Positions 1 through 6,994 of a DNA stretch of 15,977 nt are shown in pieces. The stretch is from Methanobrevibacter sp. (GTDB taxonomy: Archaea; Methanobacteriota; Methanobacteria; Methanobacteriales; Methanobacteriaceae). The translations under genes and the position numbers were made by a program. Numbering within the stretch: the first letter of the stretch is position 1; each line of letters starts with the position of its first letter. Below the pieces are notes generated by a model that was not told where the DNA came from, did not search any database, and saw nothing but the letters and a program-made list of their open reading frames with translations. The stretch lies in assembly GCA_017404125.1 (NCBI GenBank), contig JAFRCZ010000001.1:1-15977 (forward strand), written 5' to 3'.

Positions 1-435
1 ACCGAAACCGTCTAAGTAAGTGGTTCTGACACGAGATCCAGGTCCTTTAGGTGCAAACCTTACAATGTTTACATCTTCTCCAGGTTGGATCAAGCCAAAG
101 TGAATGTTGTAACCGTGAGAGAATGAAATGGTGTTTCCAGCTTCAACATAAGGAGCAATTTGTTCTTTGTAAACTTTTTCTTGGGTTTCATCTGGTAATA
201 AGATGTGGATAATGTCTGCAGCTTCAGCAGATTCTTCAATGGTTTTTACATTCATTCCATCATCAATAGCTTTTTGCCAGGATGAACCTCCTTCTCTAAG
301 ACCAACAATTACATTTAATCCACTGTCAGCCATGTTTCTAGATTGACCACGTCCTTGACTTCCGTATCCAATTACAGCAATGGTTTTGTCTGCAACTACT
401 TCTGCGTCAACATCGTCATCATAATACATTTTCAT
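1..435 (-). CDS. ilvC: Ketol-acid reductoisomerase, N-terminal part (cut by window edge)
   Basis: Acetohydroxy-acid isomeroreductase converts acetolactate or acetohydroxybutyrate to the dihydroxy acid using NADPH, the second common step of valine and isoleucine synthesis. I translated 145 residues from the ATG at 435; the frame stays open to base 1, so the C-terminal knotted domain is missing. The Rossmann motif VIGYGSQG lies at residues 21-28. The LREGGSS loop (R47, S51, S52) is of the type that binds the NADPH 2'-phosphate. [10 protein letters not shown] around H107 and FAPKGPG at 128-134 are family signatures. The start is supported by an AGGAGT Shine-Dalgarno at 443-448, 7 nt upstream. 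The gene follows ilvB-ilvN on the same strand after a 306-bp gap that contains terminator-like and promoter-like sequence, so it is probably transcribed at least partly on its own. The identification is very secure. Confidence 0.97.
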   Translation of the reverse strand, partial: MKMYYDDDVDAEVVADKTIAVIGYGSQGRGQSRNMADSGLNVIVGLREGGSSWQKAIDDGMNVKTIEESAEAADIIHILLPDETQEKVYKEQIAPYVEAGNTISFSHGYNIHFGLIQPGEDVNIVRFAPKGPGSRVRTTYLDGFG

Positions 436-518
436 TTTAAAGACTCCTATAAATTTTTTTAATAATTTTATAAATTTAATTTTTTAAGCCAATAGCTAAT
501 AAAATATATTCAATAGAG

Positions 519-549
519 AAATTAGTTGACTTTGATTACTAATTTAGTA
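519..549. promoter_or_regulatory. Candidate operator upstream of ilvC (ACTAAT-type inverted repeats)
   Basis: Two overlapping inverted repeats share the half-site ACTAAT/ATTAGT. One is AAATTAGT (519-526), an 11-nt spacer, then ACTAATTT (538-545). The other is the 13-bp palindrome TACTAA-T-TTAGTA (537-549). On the minus strand they lie just downstream of a TATA-like box and about 85-110 nt upstream of the ilvC start, where a repressor would cover the transcription start. A similar element precedes ilvD at 13082-13102. The operator role is inferred. Confidence 0.4.
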
Positions 550-560
550 TTAAATATAAT

Positions 561-572
561 GTTTATATATTT
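561..572 (-). promoter_or_regulatory. Probable TATA box of ilvC
   Basis: On the minus strand this reads AAATATATAAAC, a good archaeal TATA-box match. It would place transcription initiation near 540 and give a leader of roughly 100 nt before the ilvC ATG. A second TATA-like stretch (GTTTTATAAAC, about 582-592) lies further upstream and could be used instead. The rest of the 436-741 gap is AT-rich, with a 23-bp direct repeat and a hairpin near ilvN. I see no small gene in it. Confidence 0.4.
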
Positions 573-618
573 AACTTAATAGTTTATAAAACTTATCAAT
601 AGAAAAATAAACTATTTA

Positions 619-681
619 AAAAAATCTGCAATAAAAAAATAGGAAAAATAAGTTTTGTAAAAAATCTGCAATAAAAAAATA
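619..681. repeat. 23-bp direct repeat, two copies 40 bp apart
   Basis: Perfect copies occupy 619-641 and 659-681, with the core AAAATCTGCAATAAAAAAAT and a 17-bp spacer. Read in the direction of ilvBN transcription, each copy has a T7 run, then TTGCAGA, then a T6 run. Archaeal transcription stops at such T-rich tracts, so the pair may be a duplicated terminator. It sits downstream of the ilvN hairpin. Confidence 0.7.
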
Positions 682-728
682 ATTGAATAAAAAAGAAAAA
701 GTAGTTGAAGAGTTTTCACTCCCAACTA
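671..728 (-). terminator. Hairpin plus T-tracts downstream of ilvN
   Basis: The hairpin occupies 702-728. The outer stem TAGTTG/CAACTA (6 bp) and inner stem GAGT/ACTC (4 bp) are separated by a small internal loop. On the transcribed strand the apical loop is GAAA, a GNRA-type tetraloop. It is followed by CTTTTTCTTTTTTATT and then more T-rich sequence. A closely similar hairpin and T-run lies 3' of argS at 8743-8771. A small additional inverted repeat, AACTATT-GAA-AATAGTT (724-740), overlaps its base next to the ilvN stop. The predicted function is 3'-end formation of the ilvBN transcript. Confidence 0.6.
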
Positions 729-741
729 TTGAAAATAGTTT

Positions 742-1233
742 TTAATGATGGCCTCTTGCAATAGCAGTAGGGCCAGTACGAGCTATTTTCTTAATTCCAA
801 AAGGTTTCATTAATCTTATGAAAGAATCAATCTTTTCAGGATTGCCAGTGACTTCCATTGTAATGAAATCATCACATACATCAATGATTTTGGCTTTGAA
901 AATATCTGTATATTCAATAATCTCAGACCTTGATTTTTCCTTGCTTGTCTTAACTTTAACTAAGCAAAGCTCTCTTTTCAATACATATTCTGGGTCAAGA
1001 TCCTTGATCTTTACAACATCCACAAGCTTATGCAATTGCTTAATGACTTGTTCCAAGACCTTTTCATCACCTTTTACAACGAAAACCATTCTAGCCAAAC
1101 CTTCAACTTCAGATGCACCAACAGTAATGCTGTCAATGTTGAATCCACGTCTGTTCAATAAACCTGCAACATTTTGAAGTACACCTGGCTTGTGTTCAAC
1201 TAAAGTACTAATAACATGAGATTTTTCGCTCAT
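742..1233 (-). CDS. ilvN: Acetolactate synthase, small (regulatory) subunit
   Basis: This is the regulatory subunit of acetohydroxy-acid synthase; it activates the catalytic subunit and in this family mediates feedback inhibition by valine. It has 163 residues, normal for the long-type small subunit. The N-terminal ACT domain spans about residues 5-78, with the signature HKPGVLQNVAGLLNRRGFNI at 14-33. A C-terminal domain follows (about 85-160), ending in GPTAIARG. The ATG abuts the ilvB stop (TAAATG), and its Shine-Dalgarno GGAGG lies inside the last codons of ilvB, so the two subunits are translationally coupled. A hairpin and T-tracts follow the stop. Confidence 0.97.
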   Translation of the reverse strand: MSEKSHVISTLVEHKPGVLQNVAGLLNRRGFNIDSITVGASEVEGLARMVFVVKGDEKVLEQVIKQLHKLVDVVKIKDLDPEYVLKRELCLVKVKTSKEKSRSEIIEYTDIFKAKIIDVCDDFITMEVTGNPEKIDSFIRLMKPFGIKKIARTGPTAIARGHH

Positions 1234-2982
1234 TTATTTTCCTCCTTCAACAGTTTGAGAATCTTTAGATTGATCTTTTGCATCTAAGTCAATGTTTTTA
1301 ACATCACTTTCGTATTTGTACTCACCAAGAACATCAGTGATTGCTCCACCTGGAGGGAACATAGGAATAAACTCATTCTTCTCAACAGTAATGTCCAATA
1401 GAATTGGTTCATTGTCTTTTAATGCTTTAGATAAGATTTCTTGAGTCTTATCCACTTCTTCAATTCTTTCTGCATTGATTCCATAACTTTCTGCTAATTT
1501 AACAAAGTCTGGAGTGTTTCCCATATCTGTTTGTGAGTACCTTTCATCATACATCTTGTTTTGCCATTGGTAAACCATACCTAGTTTTCTGTTGTTTAAC
1601 ATGGCAATGACAACAGGAATGTCATATTCCTTAATTGTAGCCAATTCCTGGGAAACCATTAGGAATCCTCCATCACCTACAATGGCAAGTACAGCATCAT
1701 CAGGACATGCCACTTTAGCACCAATAGCCGCAGGCAAACCGAATCCCATAGTTCCAAGACCTCCAGAGGAAATGAACTTGCGAGGTTTTGAAATGTCCAG
1801 GAAATGAGCAGCCCACATTTGATGAAGGCCTACATCAGTGGTTACGATTGTGTCTTCTGTAATTGAGTTTGCAATTTCCTTGATTACCTGTTGAGGCTTT
1901 AATGGGAAATCATTATAGCTAACTCTTGGTATTGTAGATTTTTTAAAGTTTACAATAGATTTAAACCAAGCACTTTCATCAACGTTAGACCCCTCTAACT
2001 CTTTAATCAATTGATTTAATACAATCTTTGCATCACCTACAATTGGCAAGTCTACAGGAACATTCTTTCCAATTTCGGCAGGATCAATATCAATATGGAT
2101 AACTTTAGCATTTGGCAGGAACTCTTCCAATTTACCAGTGGTTCTGTCAGAGAATCTGCAACCGATTGCAAGAAGGCAGTCACAATTATTTACATTTTGA
2201 TTTGCTACCTCTTTTCCATGCATTCCAAGCATTCCAATAGACAAATCATCATTCTCATCAATAATTCCTTTACCCATCAATGATGTAGCTACAGGAGCCT
2301 TAATCAATTCTGCAAGTTTCTTGACTTCTTCGGAAGCGCCTGCTAAAATTGTACCCCCACCAGCTAAGATAAATGGCTTATTCGCTTCAAGAAGCATTTT
2401 TGCAGCTTTTGCAATCTGTTTGGAATTACCTTTAGTGGTAGGCTTATAACCTGGAGTTGGAATGGTTCCTAATACATATTCATCTAACTCTCCTTCCTGC
2501 ACTTCTTTAGGAACATCGATTAAAACTGGTCCGCATCTGCCAGTTGAAGCAATTTCAAAACTGGTATTGATCACACTTGGAATGTCATTTGGATCCTTTG
2601 GCTGGTATGAATGTTTTGTGATAGGCATAGTAATACCTATAATGTCAACTTCCTGAAATGCATCATTACCAATCAAATTGCTTACTACCTGTCCTGTAAT
2701 TGCAATAATTGGAGATGAATCCATATATGCATTTGCAATTCCAGTGACTAGATTGGTTGCACCAGGCCCGGAAGTAGCTAAACAGACACCAACTTTACCA
2801 GAAGCTCTTGCATAACCTTCAGCAGCATGTGCTGCACATTGTTCATGTCTGACAAGTATATGCTTTAAGTCTGAATCATATAGCATGTCATAAAATGGAA
2901 TAACGGTACCTCCAGGGTAACCAAATATGGTGTCAACACCGTTATCCTTTAAAGCTTGTATAATAGCGTCTCCGCCTCTCAT
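1234..2982 (-). CDS. ilvB: Acetolactate synthase, large (catalytic) subunit
   Basis: This thiamine-diphosphate enzyme condenses two pyruvates, or pyruvate with 2-oxobutyrate, in the first common step of valine, leucine and isoleucine synthesis. Seen in the 582-residue product: FGYPGG at 20-25, the catalytic glutamate E47 in VRHEQ, the TPP/Mg signature starting at GDGG (436-439) and ending at NN (463-464), and the C-terminal MFPPGGA. About 27 hydrophilic residues follow the conserved core. I chose ATG 2982 (MRGGDAII). A TTG two codons upstream would directly touch the Shine-Dalgarno GGAAGG, whereas the ATG has normal spacing. It is adjacent to and coupled with ilvN. The gene diverges from purD across a 273-bp AT-rich region. 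Confidence 0.97.
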   Translation of the reverse strand: MRGGDAIIQALKDNGVDTIFGYPGGTVIPFYDMLYDSDLKHILVRHEQCAAHAAEGYARASGKVGVCLATSGPGATNLVTGIANAYMDSSPIIAITGQVVSNLIGNDAFQEVDIIGITMPITKHSYQPKDPNDIPSVINTSFEIASTGRCGPVLIDVPKEVQEGELDEYVLGTIPTPGYKPTTKGNSKQIAKAAKMLLEANKPFILAGGGTILAGASEEVKKLAELIKAPVATSLMGKGIIDENDDLSIGMLGMHGKEVANQNVNNCDCLLAIGCRFSDRTTGKLEEFLPNAKVIHIDIDPAEIGKNVPVDLPIVGDAKIVLNQLIKELEGSNVDESAWFKSIVNFKKSTIPRVSYNDFPLKPQQVIKEIANSITEDTIVTTDVGLHQMWAAHFLDISKPRKFISSGGLGTMGFGLPAAIGAKVACPDDAVLAIVGDGGFLMVSQELATIKEYDIPVVIAMLNNRKLGMVYQWQNKMYDERYSQTDMGNTPDFVKLAESYGINAERIEEVDKTQEILSKALKDNEPILLDITVEKNEFIPMFPPGGAITDVLGEYKYESDVKNIDLDAKDQSKDSQTVEGGK

Positions 2983-3089
2983 TTTCAACCTTCCTTTATT
3001 TCAATAAATATAATAAGTCTGATAAATTAATTATTTTCAATATCTAAAAAAATTTAAAAATTTATCTTTTGATTTGTAATGTAATAATA

Positions 3090-3109
3090 TATATCTAAAG
3101 ATAGATATA
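3090..3109. promoter_or_regulatory. Inverted repeat in the ilvB/purD divergent region
   Basis: TATATCT and AGATATA form a perfect 7-bp inverted repeat around a 6-nt spacer, near the middle of the 273-bp region between ilvB and purD. On the minus strand it overlaps a TATA-like run about 110-120 nt upstream of the ilvB start. It could be an ilvB operator. Because the sequence is almost purely A/T, chance is a real alternative. The rest of the region is A/T-rich promoter sequence without any coding potential I can see. Confidence 0.25.
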
Positions 3110-3255
3110 AATATTAACATATAATTTTAAAAAATATATACTAATAAAAACATAAATTATATCAATAGATTTTTAAAATTTTTTTATTTCTAAAATTAAA
3201 AAAATTAAACCATTTTAAAAAATTTTATATTCAAAACTCTTGATGGAGATTAAAA

Positions 3256-4572
3256 ATGAAAGTATTAGTTGTTGGAACCGGTGCAAGAGAACATGCAATC
3301 TGTGATGCATTAATAAAAGATGATGTAGAATTATATGCTTACATGAGCAAGAACAATCCTGGAATAAGCAAAATTTCCACTTTCAAAAAAGGAGATGAGG
3401 GAGAAGTTGATGAAGTGGCTAAATTCGCTAAGGAAAATGGAATTGAATTGGCTGTTATCGGACCTGAATCCCCTCTTGGAAAAGGAATTGTAAATGCTCT
3501 TGAAGCGGTTGGAGTCCCTTGTGTTGGACCAGCACAAGAATCTGCAAGAATTGAAACTGACAAATCATTCATGAGAAACCTTTTTGAAAAATATCAAATC
3601 AAAGGATCATTGACTTACAAAGTATTCGATAACTACGAAGACATCTCTGCATTCTTAGATGAATATGAAAAGGATGTTGTAGTAAAACCTGTAGGTTTAA
3701 CTGGTGGTAAAGGTGTAAAGATTGTAGGTGACCACCTTAAGGATAATCAAGATGCGAAAGCTTATGCAAAAGAGGTTATGGATAATGCAATGGGCGGATT
3801 TGCACAAGTAATCATTGAAGAAAAGGTTGTAGGTGAGGAATTCACTATCCAAGCATTTTGTGATGGTGAAAACTTAGCAGCAATGCCTGCAGCACAAGAC
3901 CACCCACATGCATTTGAAAACGACCAAGGATTGATTACCGGTGGTATGGGATCCTACTCCGATGTAGGTGGCTTATTGCCATTCTTGACTCAAGAGGATT
4001 ATGATGAAGCTGTTGACATAATGAAAGAAACCTTAAAGGCAATAGCTAAGGAAACCACCCCTTACAAAGGAATTCTCTACGGCCAATTCATGTTATCCAA
4101 TGAAGGGCCTAAATTAATCGAATACAATGCTAGATTCGGTGACCCTGAAGCAATGAATGTTCTCCCATTACTCAAAACTCCAATGATCGACATCTGCAAA
4201 GACATTGTAGCTGGAAAGCTTGGTGAAGTTGAATTTGAAGATAAGGCTTCCGTATGCAAATACATCGTGCCTGACGGATACCCAGACACTCCTCATGCAG
4301 GAGAGCTCATTGAAGTGGACGAAGAAGCTATTGAAGCACTTGGCGCTAAAGTGTTCTATGCAGCTGTAAGTGAAGAGGATGATGGAATCCATCTCTCTGG
4401 CTCAAGAGCTTTAGGAATCGTCGCTCAAGGAGAAACCATTGCCGAAGCTGAAAAGATAGCTGAAGAAGCTTGTCAGTTAGTTGGAGGAAATGTCTACCAT
4501 AGAAGAGACGTTGGAACCGAAGCTTTAATCCAAAAACGTATCGATCATATGGAAACAATTAGAAATGAATAA
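3256..4572 (+). CDS. purD: Phosphoribosylamine-glycine ligase (GAR synthetase)
   Basis: PurD ligates glycine to 5-phosphoribosylamine with ATP, the second step of de novo purine synthesis. At 438 residues it has normal length for a monofunctional enzyme. Seen: the N-terminal [10 protein letters not shown] (GTGAREHA at 7-14); [20 protein letters not shown] in the N domain; the ATP-grasp strand [15 protein letters not shown], with K144 and GGKG at 150-153; GGMGSYSD; and [13 protein letters not shown] from residue 292, which holds the Mg/ATP ligands. The ATG follows a GGAG Shine-Dalgarno (TGGAGAT) with normal spacing. It is the first plus-strand gene and diverges from ilvB. No other purine gene is adjacent, so it is probably monocistronic. 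Confidence 0.97.
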   Translation: MKVLVVGTGAREHAICDALIKDDVELYAYMSKNNPGISKISTFKKGDEGEVDEVAKFAKENGIELAVIGPESPLGKGIVNALEAVGVPCVGPAQESARIETDKSFMRNLFEKYQIKGSLTYKVFDNYEDISAFLDEYEKDVVVKPVGLTGGKGVKIVGDHLKDNQDAKAYAKEVMDNAMGGFAQVIIEEKVVGEEFTIQAFCDGENLAAMPAAQDHPHAFENDQGLITGGMGSYSDVGGLLPFLTQEDYDEAVDIMKETLKAIAKETTPYKGILYGQFMLSNEGPKLIEYNARFGDPEAMNVLPLLKTPMIDICKDIVAGKLGEVEFEDKASVCKYIVPDGYPDTPHAGELIEVDEEAIEALGAKVFYAAVSEEDDGIHLSGSRALGIVAQGETIAEAEKIAEEACQLVGGNVYHRRDVGTEALIQKRIDHMETIRNE

Positions 4573-4619
4573 ATCTGATTAATCACAAATAATTTATTAG
4601 GATTAATTGATTCTAAAAA

Positions 4620-4648
4620 GTTAATTAGTTATCTTTTAACTAATTAAC
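4620..4648. repeat. Perfect 12-bp inverted repeat downstream of purD
   Basis: GTTAATTAGTTA (4620-4631) and TAACTAATTAAC (4637-4648) are perfect complements around a 5-nt loop (TCTTT). This is the most stable structure in the purD 3' region, but no clean T-run follows, so it may be an operator for the next gene rather than a terminator. A shorter version, AATTAGTTA-CTT-TAACTAATT (4673-4693), recurs about 50 bp downstream as part of a tandem duplication. Confidence 0.6.
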
Positions 4649-4708
4649 AACTAATACTTTAAAAATAGTGAGAATTAGTTACTTTAACTAATTACATACT
4701 TTAAAAAT
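4623..4708 (+). repeat. Degenerate tandem duplication with promoter-like units before the 4723 gene
   Basis: Two units share AATTAGTTA...TAACTAATTA (starting at 4623 and 4673) followed by ATACTTTAAAAAT (4654-4666 and 4696-4708). The period is 50 bp at the left end and 42 bp at the right. CTTTAAAAAT resembles a weak archaeal TATA box. The first copy would place initiation near 4690, upstream of the ATG at 4723; the second is too close to the start codon to give a leader with the Shine-Dalgarno. The promoter role is inferred. Confidence 0.5.
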
Positions 4709-4722
4709 TATTTGGTGATTTC

Positions 4723-5721
4723 ATGTCTAAATCAGCAAAATCCAAAAATGCAACCTTAAAAAAGGTAAAGAAATTAGAAAGACAAGGCAAATACCAAAAG
4801 GCTTTGAAAGTTTGTGATGAATATTTAGACAGCGCTATCGCCGAAGAAAATCTTGTTTTATTAAAAATTGATCTTTTAGTTGAATACTATAACAATGATG
4901 AGTTTATAGGTTTAATCAACGAATATAAAATCAAATTAACTAATTTTTTAGAGGAAAGCCAGGAAATAGAGCTTTTGAAAATCTACAACACTCTTGATAA
5001 TTATCTTGAACTCAAAACCCAAAATCTGGCAAGTGATGGAATAGTCAAATCATATCTTGCTGGAGGATTGTTGATAGATAATTTGGAAACCATTTTAGTA
5101 TTGAATGAAATGGTTAAAGACAATTATGAAAGCATAAAAAATGATGCCGAATACATTGAAAACAAGGTACCGTATGAACTCCTAAACTTTGTGGAAAATG
5201 TTTCAAAAACATCCTACCAATATCTTGAACTTATTCTTGAGAATCCTAAAGAACAGATAGCCAATTCCAATTTCAATCTAGATGCAATCAGAGCCAAATT
5301 AAGAGAATTCCTAGGGCCTAAAAAAGAGTCAGAAGCTCCTGTCATTGAGGAAATAGGGGAAGAAATAATCGAAGAAGAACCAACCCTTGAAGAAATAGAA
5401 GAAGCAGAAGAAGGAAAAGGATACTTGGATGAGTTGGCAAAACTTGGAGAAAAAAGTGTAGTCACTTTAGGGGAAATAATCAATCCTGAAGAAAAAGAGG
5501 AAGAGGAATTGGAAGAAGAGGACAACACAGAAATCACAAGGAAGTACAGTGTCGAAGAAGAAATTCAAGGCCTCAAGGATATAATCTCTTACTTAAATGA
5601 CAAAAATCAGTTTAAAAAAGCATTGATCTATCAAAGAAGACTTGTTAAATTAGCAAGAGAAGAGAATATTAAAGCTCACGTCGAAACTGATTTAAAGCAA
5701 AGAACACTTTCTGATTTTTAA
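4723..5721 (+). CDS. Uncharacterised acidic protein with TPR-like helical ends
   Basis: I do not recognise a named family for this 332-residue protein. A lysine-rich N-terminus (residues 2-24) leads into a TPR-like helix pair (about 16-50: LERQGKYQKALKVCDEYL). A mostly helical middle is followed by a strongly acidic linker (about 205-270), with runs such as EEIIEEEPTLEEIEEAEE and EEKEEEELEEED. The C-terminal helix pair (about 274-315, NDKNQFKKALIYQRRLVKLA) again looks TPR-like. There is no signal peptide or membrane segment, so it is probably a cytoplasmic scaffold or partner-binding protein. The start is supported by GGTGAT at 4714-4719, an excellent match to the archaeal 16S tail. It stands alone between purD and argF, preceded by a tandem-duplicated region. 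The function is unknown. Confidence 0.85.
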   Translation: MSKSAKSKNATLKKVKKLERQGKYQKALKVCDEYLDSAIAEENLVLLKIDLLVEYYNNDEFIGLINEYKIKLTNFLEESQEIELLKIYNTLDNYLELKTQNLASDGIVKSYLAGGLLIDNLETILVLNEMVKDNYESIKNDAEYIENKVPYELLNFVENVSKTSYQYLELILENPKEQIANSNFNLDAIRAKLREFLGPKKESEAPVIEEIGEEIIEEEPTLEEIEEAEEGKGYLDELAKLGEKSVVTLGEIINPEEKEEEELEEEDNTEITRKYSVEEEIQGLKDIISYLNDKNQFKKALIYQRRLVKLAREENIKAHVETDLKQRTLSDF

Positions 5722-5765
5722 TTTAAATTTTTTCAATTTTTCTCATTTTAATAATTTTTATTAGC
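5722..5765 (+). terminator. T-rich 3' end of the 4723 gene
   Basis: Directly after the stop come several T-runs (AAATTTTTTCAATTTTTC and AATAATTTTTATT) without a hairpin. This is the typical archaeal intrinsic terminator. The rest of the gap to argF is AT-rich promoter sequence. Confidence 0.45.
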
Positions 5766-5940
5766 AATTCTTATCACTAAAATTATTTTTTCACTATCTT
5801 TACACTGCATATCTTTAACTATCTTTACTTATTTTACATAAAATATCCATTTAAAGTGATAAGTTTTAATATTATTAAAAATAAATATTTATTTTTATTA
5901 TACTAATAAAGATTAAATAAATTTTATGAAGGAGTCTAAA

Positions 5941-6852
5941 ATGAGAAGTCTATTATCAGTAAGTGATATTGAAGATGAAGTCACAAAAATCTTAGATATT
6001 GCAAGTGACTTCAAGGCAGGAAAAATCGAAGAGAAACCTCTTAAAGACCAAAAATTGGCAATGATTTTCGAAAAGTCATCTACAAGAACAAGAGTTTCCT
6101 TTGAAGTTGGAATGTATGAATTAGGTGGAACCGCTCTTTTCCTATCATCAAATGATCTTCAATTAGGAAGAGGGGAACCGATTAAGGATACCGCTAAAGT
6201 CTTATCCAGATTCGTTGATGCGATAATGATTAGGGCAATCAAGCACGATGATGTTGTAGAGCTTCGAGATGAAGCAAGCATCCCAATCATAAACGGCTTG
6301 ACTGATTTGGAACACCCATGTCAAGCATTGGCAGACATGTTAACCGTTAAGGAACACAAAGGCGGATTTGATGGAAAATTCGTTTATGTTGGTGATGGAA
6401 ACAATGTATGTAACTCTCTTTTATTAATATGCGGATGCTTAGGAATGGATATGGCGGTTCTCTGTCCTGATGAATACAAACCAGATGCAGAGATTTTAGC
6501 TAAAGCAGAAGAGTATGCTAGAAAAAACAATTCCACAATTACAATTACAAGCGATAAGGAAACTGCTCTATGTGGTGCAGATGTCATCTATACTGACGTT
6601 TGGGTAAGTATGGGCGATGAGGCTGAAGCGGGAAAAAGAAGAGCTGACTTTAAAGCTTACCAAGTAAATCAGGAAATGATTGATTTGGCAAATGATGACG
6701 TGATATTCATGCACTGCTTGCCTGCAATCAGAGGGGAAGAGGTAAGTGCTGAAGTGATTGACGGCCCTCATTCTGTAGTATATGATCAAGCAGAAAACAG
6801 ATTGCATGCTCAAAAAGCAGTATTATACTACTTCTTAAAAGAATTACAATAA
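5941..6852 (+). CDS. argF: Ornithine carbamoyltransferase
   Basis: This enzyme transfers the carbamoyl group from carbamoyl phosphate to ornithine, giving citrulline in arginine biosynthesis. The 303-residue product has the carbamoyl-phosphate motif STRTR (47-51), DLQLGRGE (72-79), HPCQ (125-128) and the ornithine-side HCLP (258-261). HCLPAIRGEEVS distinguishes it from aspartate carbamoyltransferase. I place the start at 5941 (MRSLLSVSDI, the usual family N-terminus). An in-frame ATG at 5926 exists, but the Shine-Dalgarno AAGGAG (5929-5934) lies inside that extension and serves 5941 with 6-nt spacing. No other arginine-synthesis gene is adjacent. The gene is flanked by two TPR-type genes, so it is probably a single transcription unit. 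Confidence 0.97.
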   Translation: MRSLLSVSDIEDEVTKILDIASDFKAGKIEEKPLKDQKLAMIFEKSSTRTRVSFEVGMYELGGTALFLSSNDLQLGRGEPIKDTAKVLSRFVDAIMIRAIKHDDVVELRDEASIPIINGLTDLEHPCQALADMLTVKEHKGGFDGKFVYVGDGNNVCNSLLLICGCLGMDMAVLCPDEYKPDAEILAKAEEYARKNNSTITITSDKETALCGADVIYTDVWVSMGDEAEAGKRRADFKAYQVNQEMIDLANDDVIFMHCLPAIRGEEVSAEVIDGPHSVVYDQAENRLHAQKAVLYYFLKELQ

Positions 6853-6883
6853 TAGGTCAACTCCATTAAAAAGAAAAAAAATT

Positions 6884-6961
6884 AATACTGATAATACAAT
6901 TTAACTCCAATTATCAAAATCTAGAATACTGATTTAGACAATATAACGACTCCAATTATCA
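6884..6961 (+). repeat. Degenerate tandem repeat upstream of the TPR gene
   Basis: AATACTGAT occurs at 6884-6892 and 6925-6933, and ACTCCAATTATCA at 6904-6916 and 6949-6961. ACAAT lies between them in both units, so a unit of about 41-45 bp is present twice. A fragment, AACTCCATTA, near 6859 may be a third, decayed copy. The array lies between argF and the six-TPR gene and ends about 20 nt before that gene's Shine-Dalgarno. Confidence 0.6.
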
Positions 6962-6994
6962 TTTTAATATAGTATTTAGGGAAAGGGTGAAAAT

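Noticed and set aside
619..681. Possible CRISPR-like repeat-spacer structure
   Set aside because: There are only two copies, the repeat is A/T-rich, the spacer is 17 bp, and no cas genes are nearby. The T-tracts fit a duplicated terminator better.
436..741. Riboswitch or leader-peptide attenuator before ilvC
   Set aside because: I found no short open frame rich in Ile, Val or Leu codons and no recognisable riboswitch core. The hairpin here belongs to the ilvN 3' end.
818..1177. Open frame of 119 codons on the plus strand within ilvN
   Set aside because: It lies completely antisense to ilvN; its Ser/Thr-rich translation is typical of a shadow frame.
5214..5537. Open frame of 107 codons on the minus strand, opposite the acidic protein
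   Set aside because: It is a serine-rich artefact of reading the glutamate-rich coding strand backwards. It has no Shine-Dalgarno and lies wholly inside a convincing gene.
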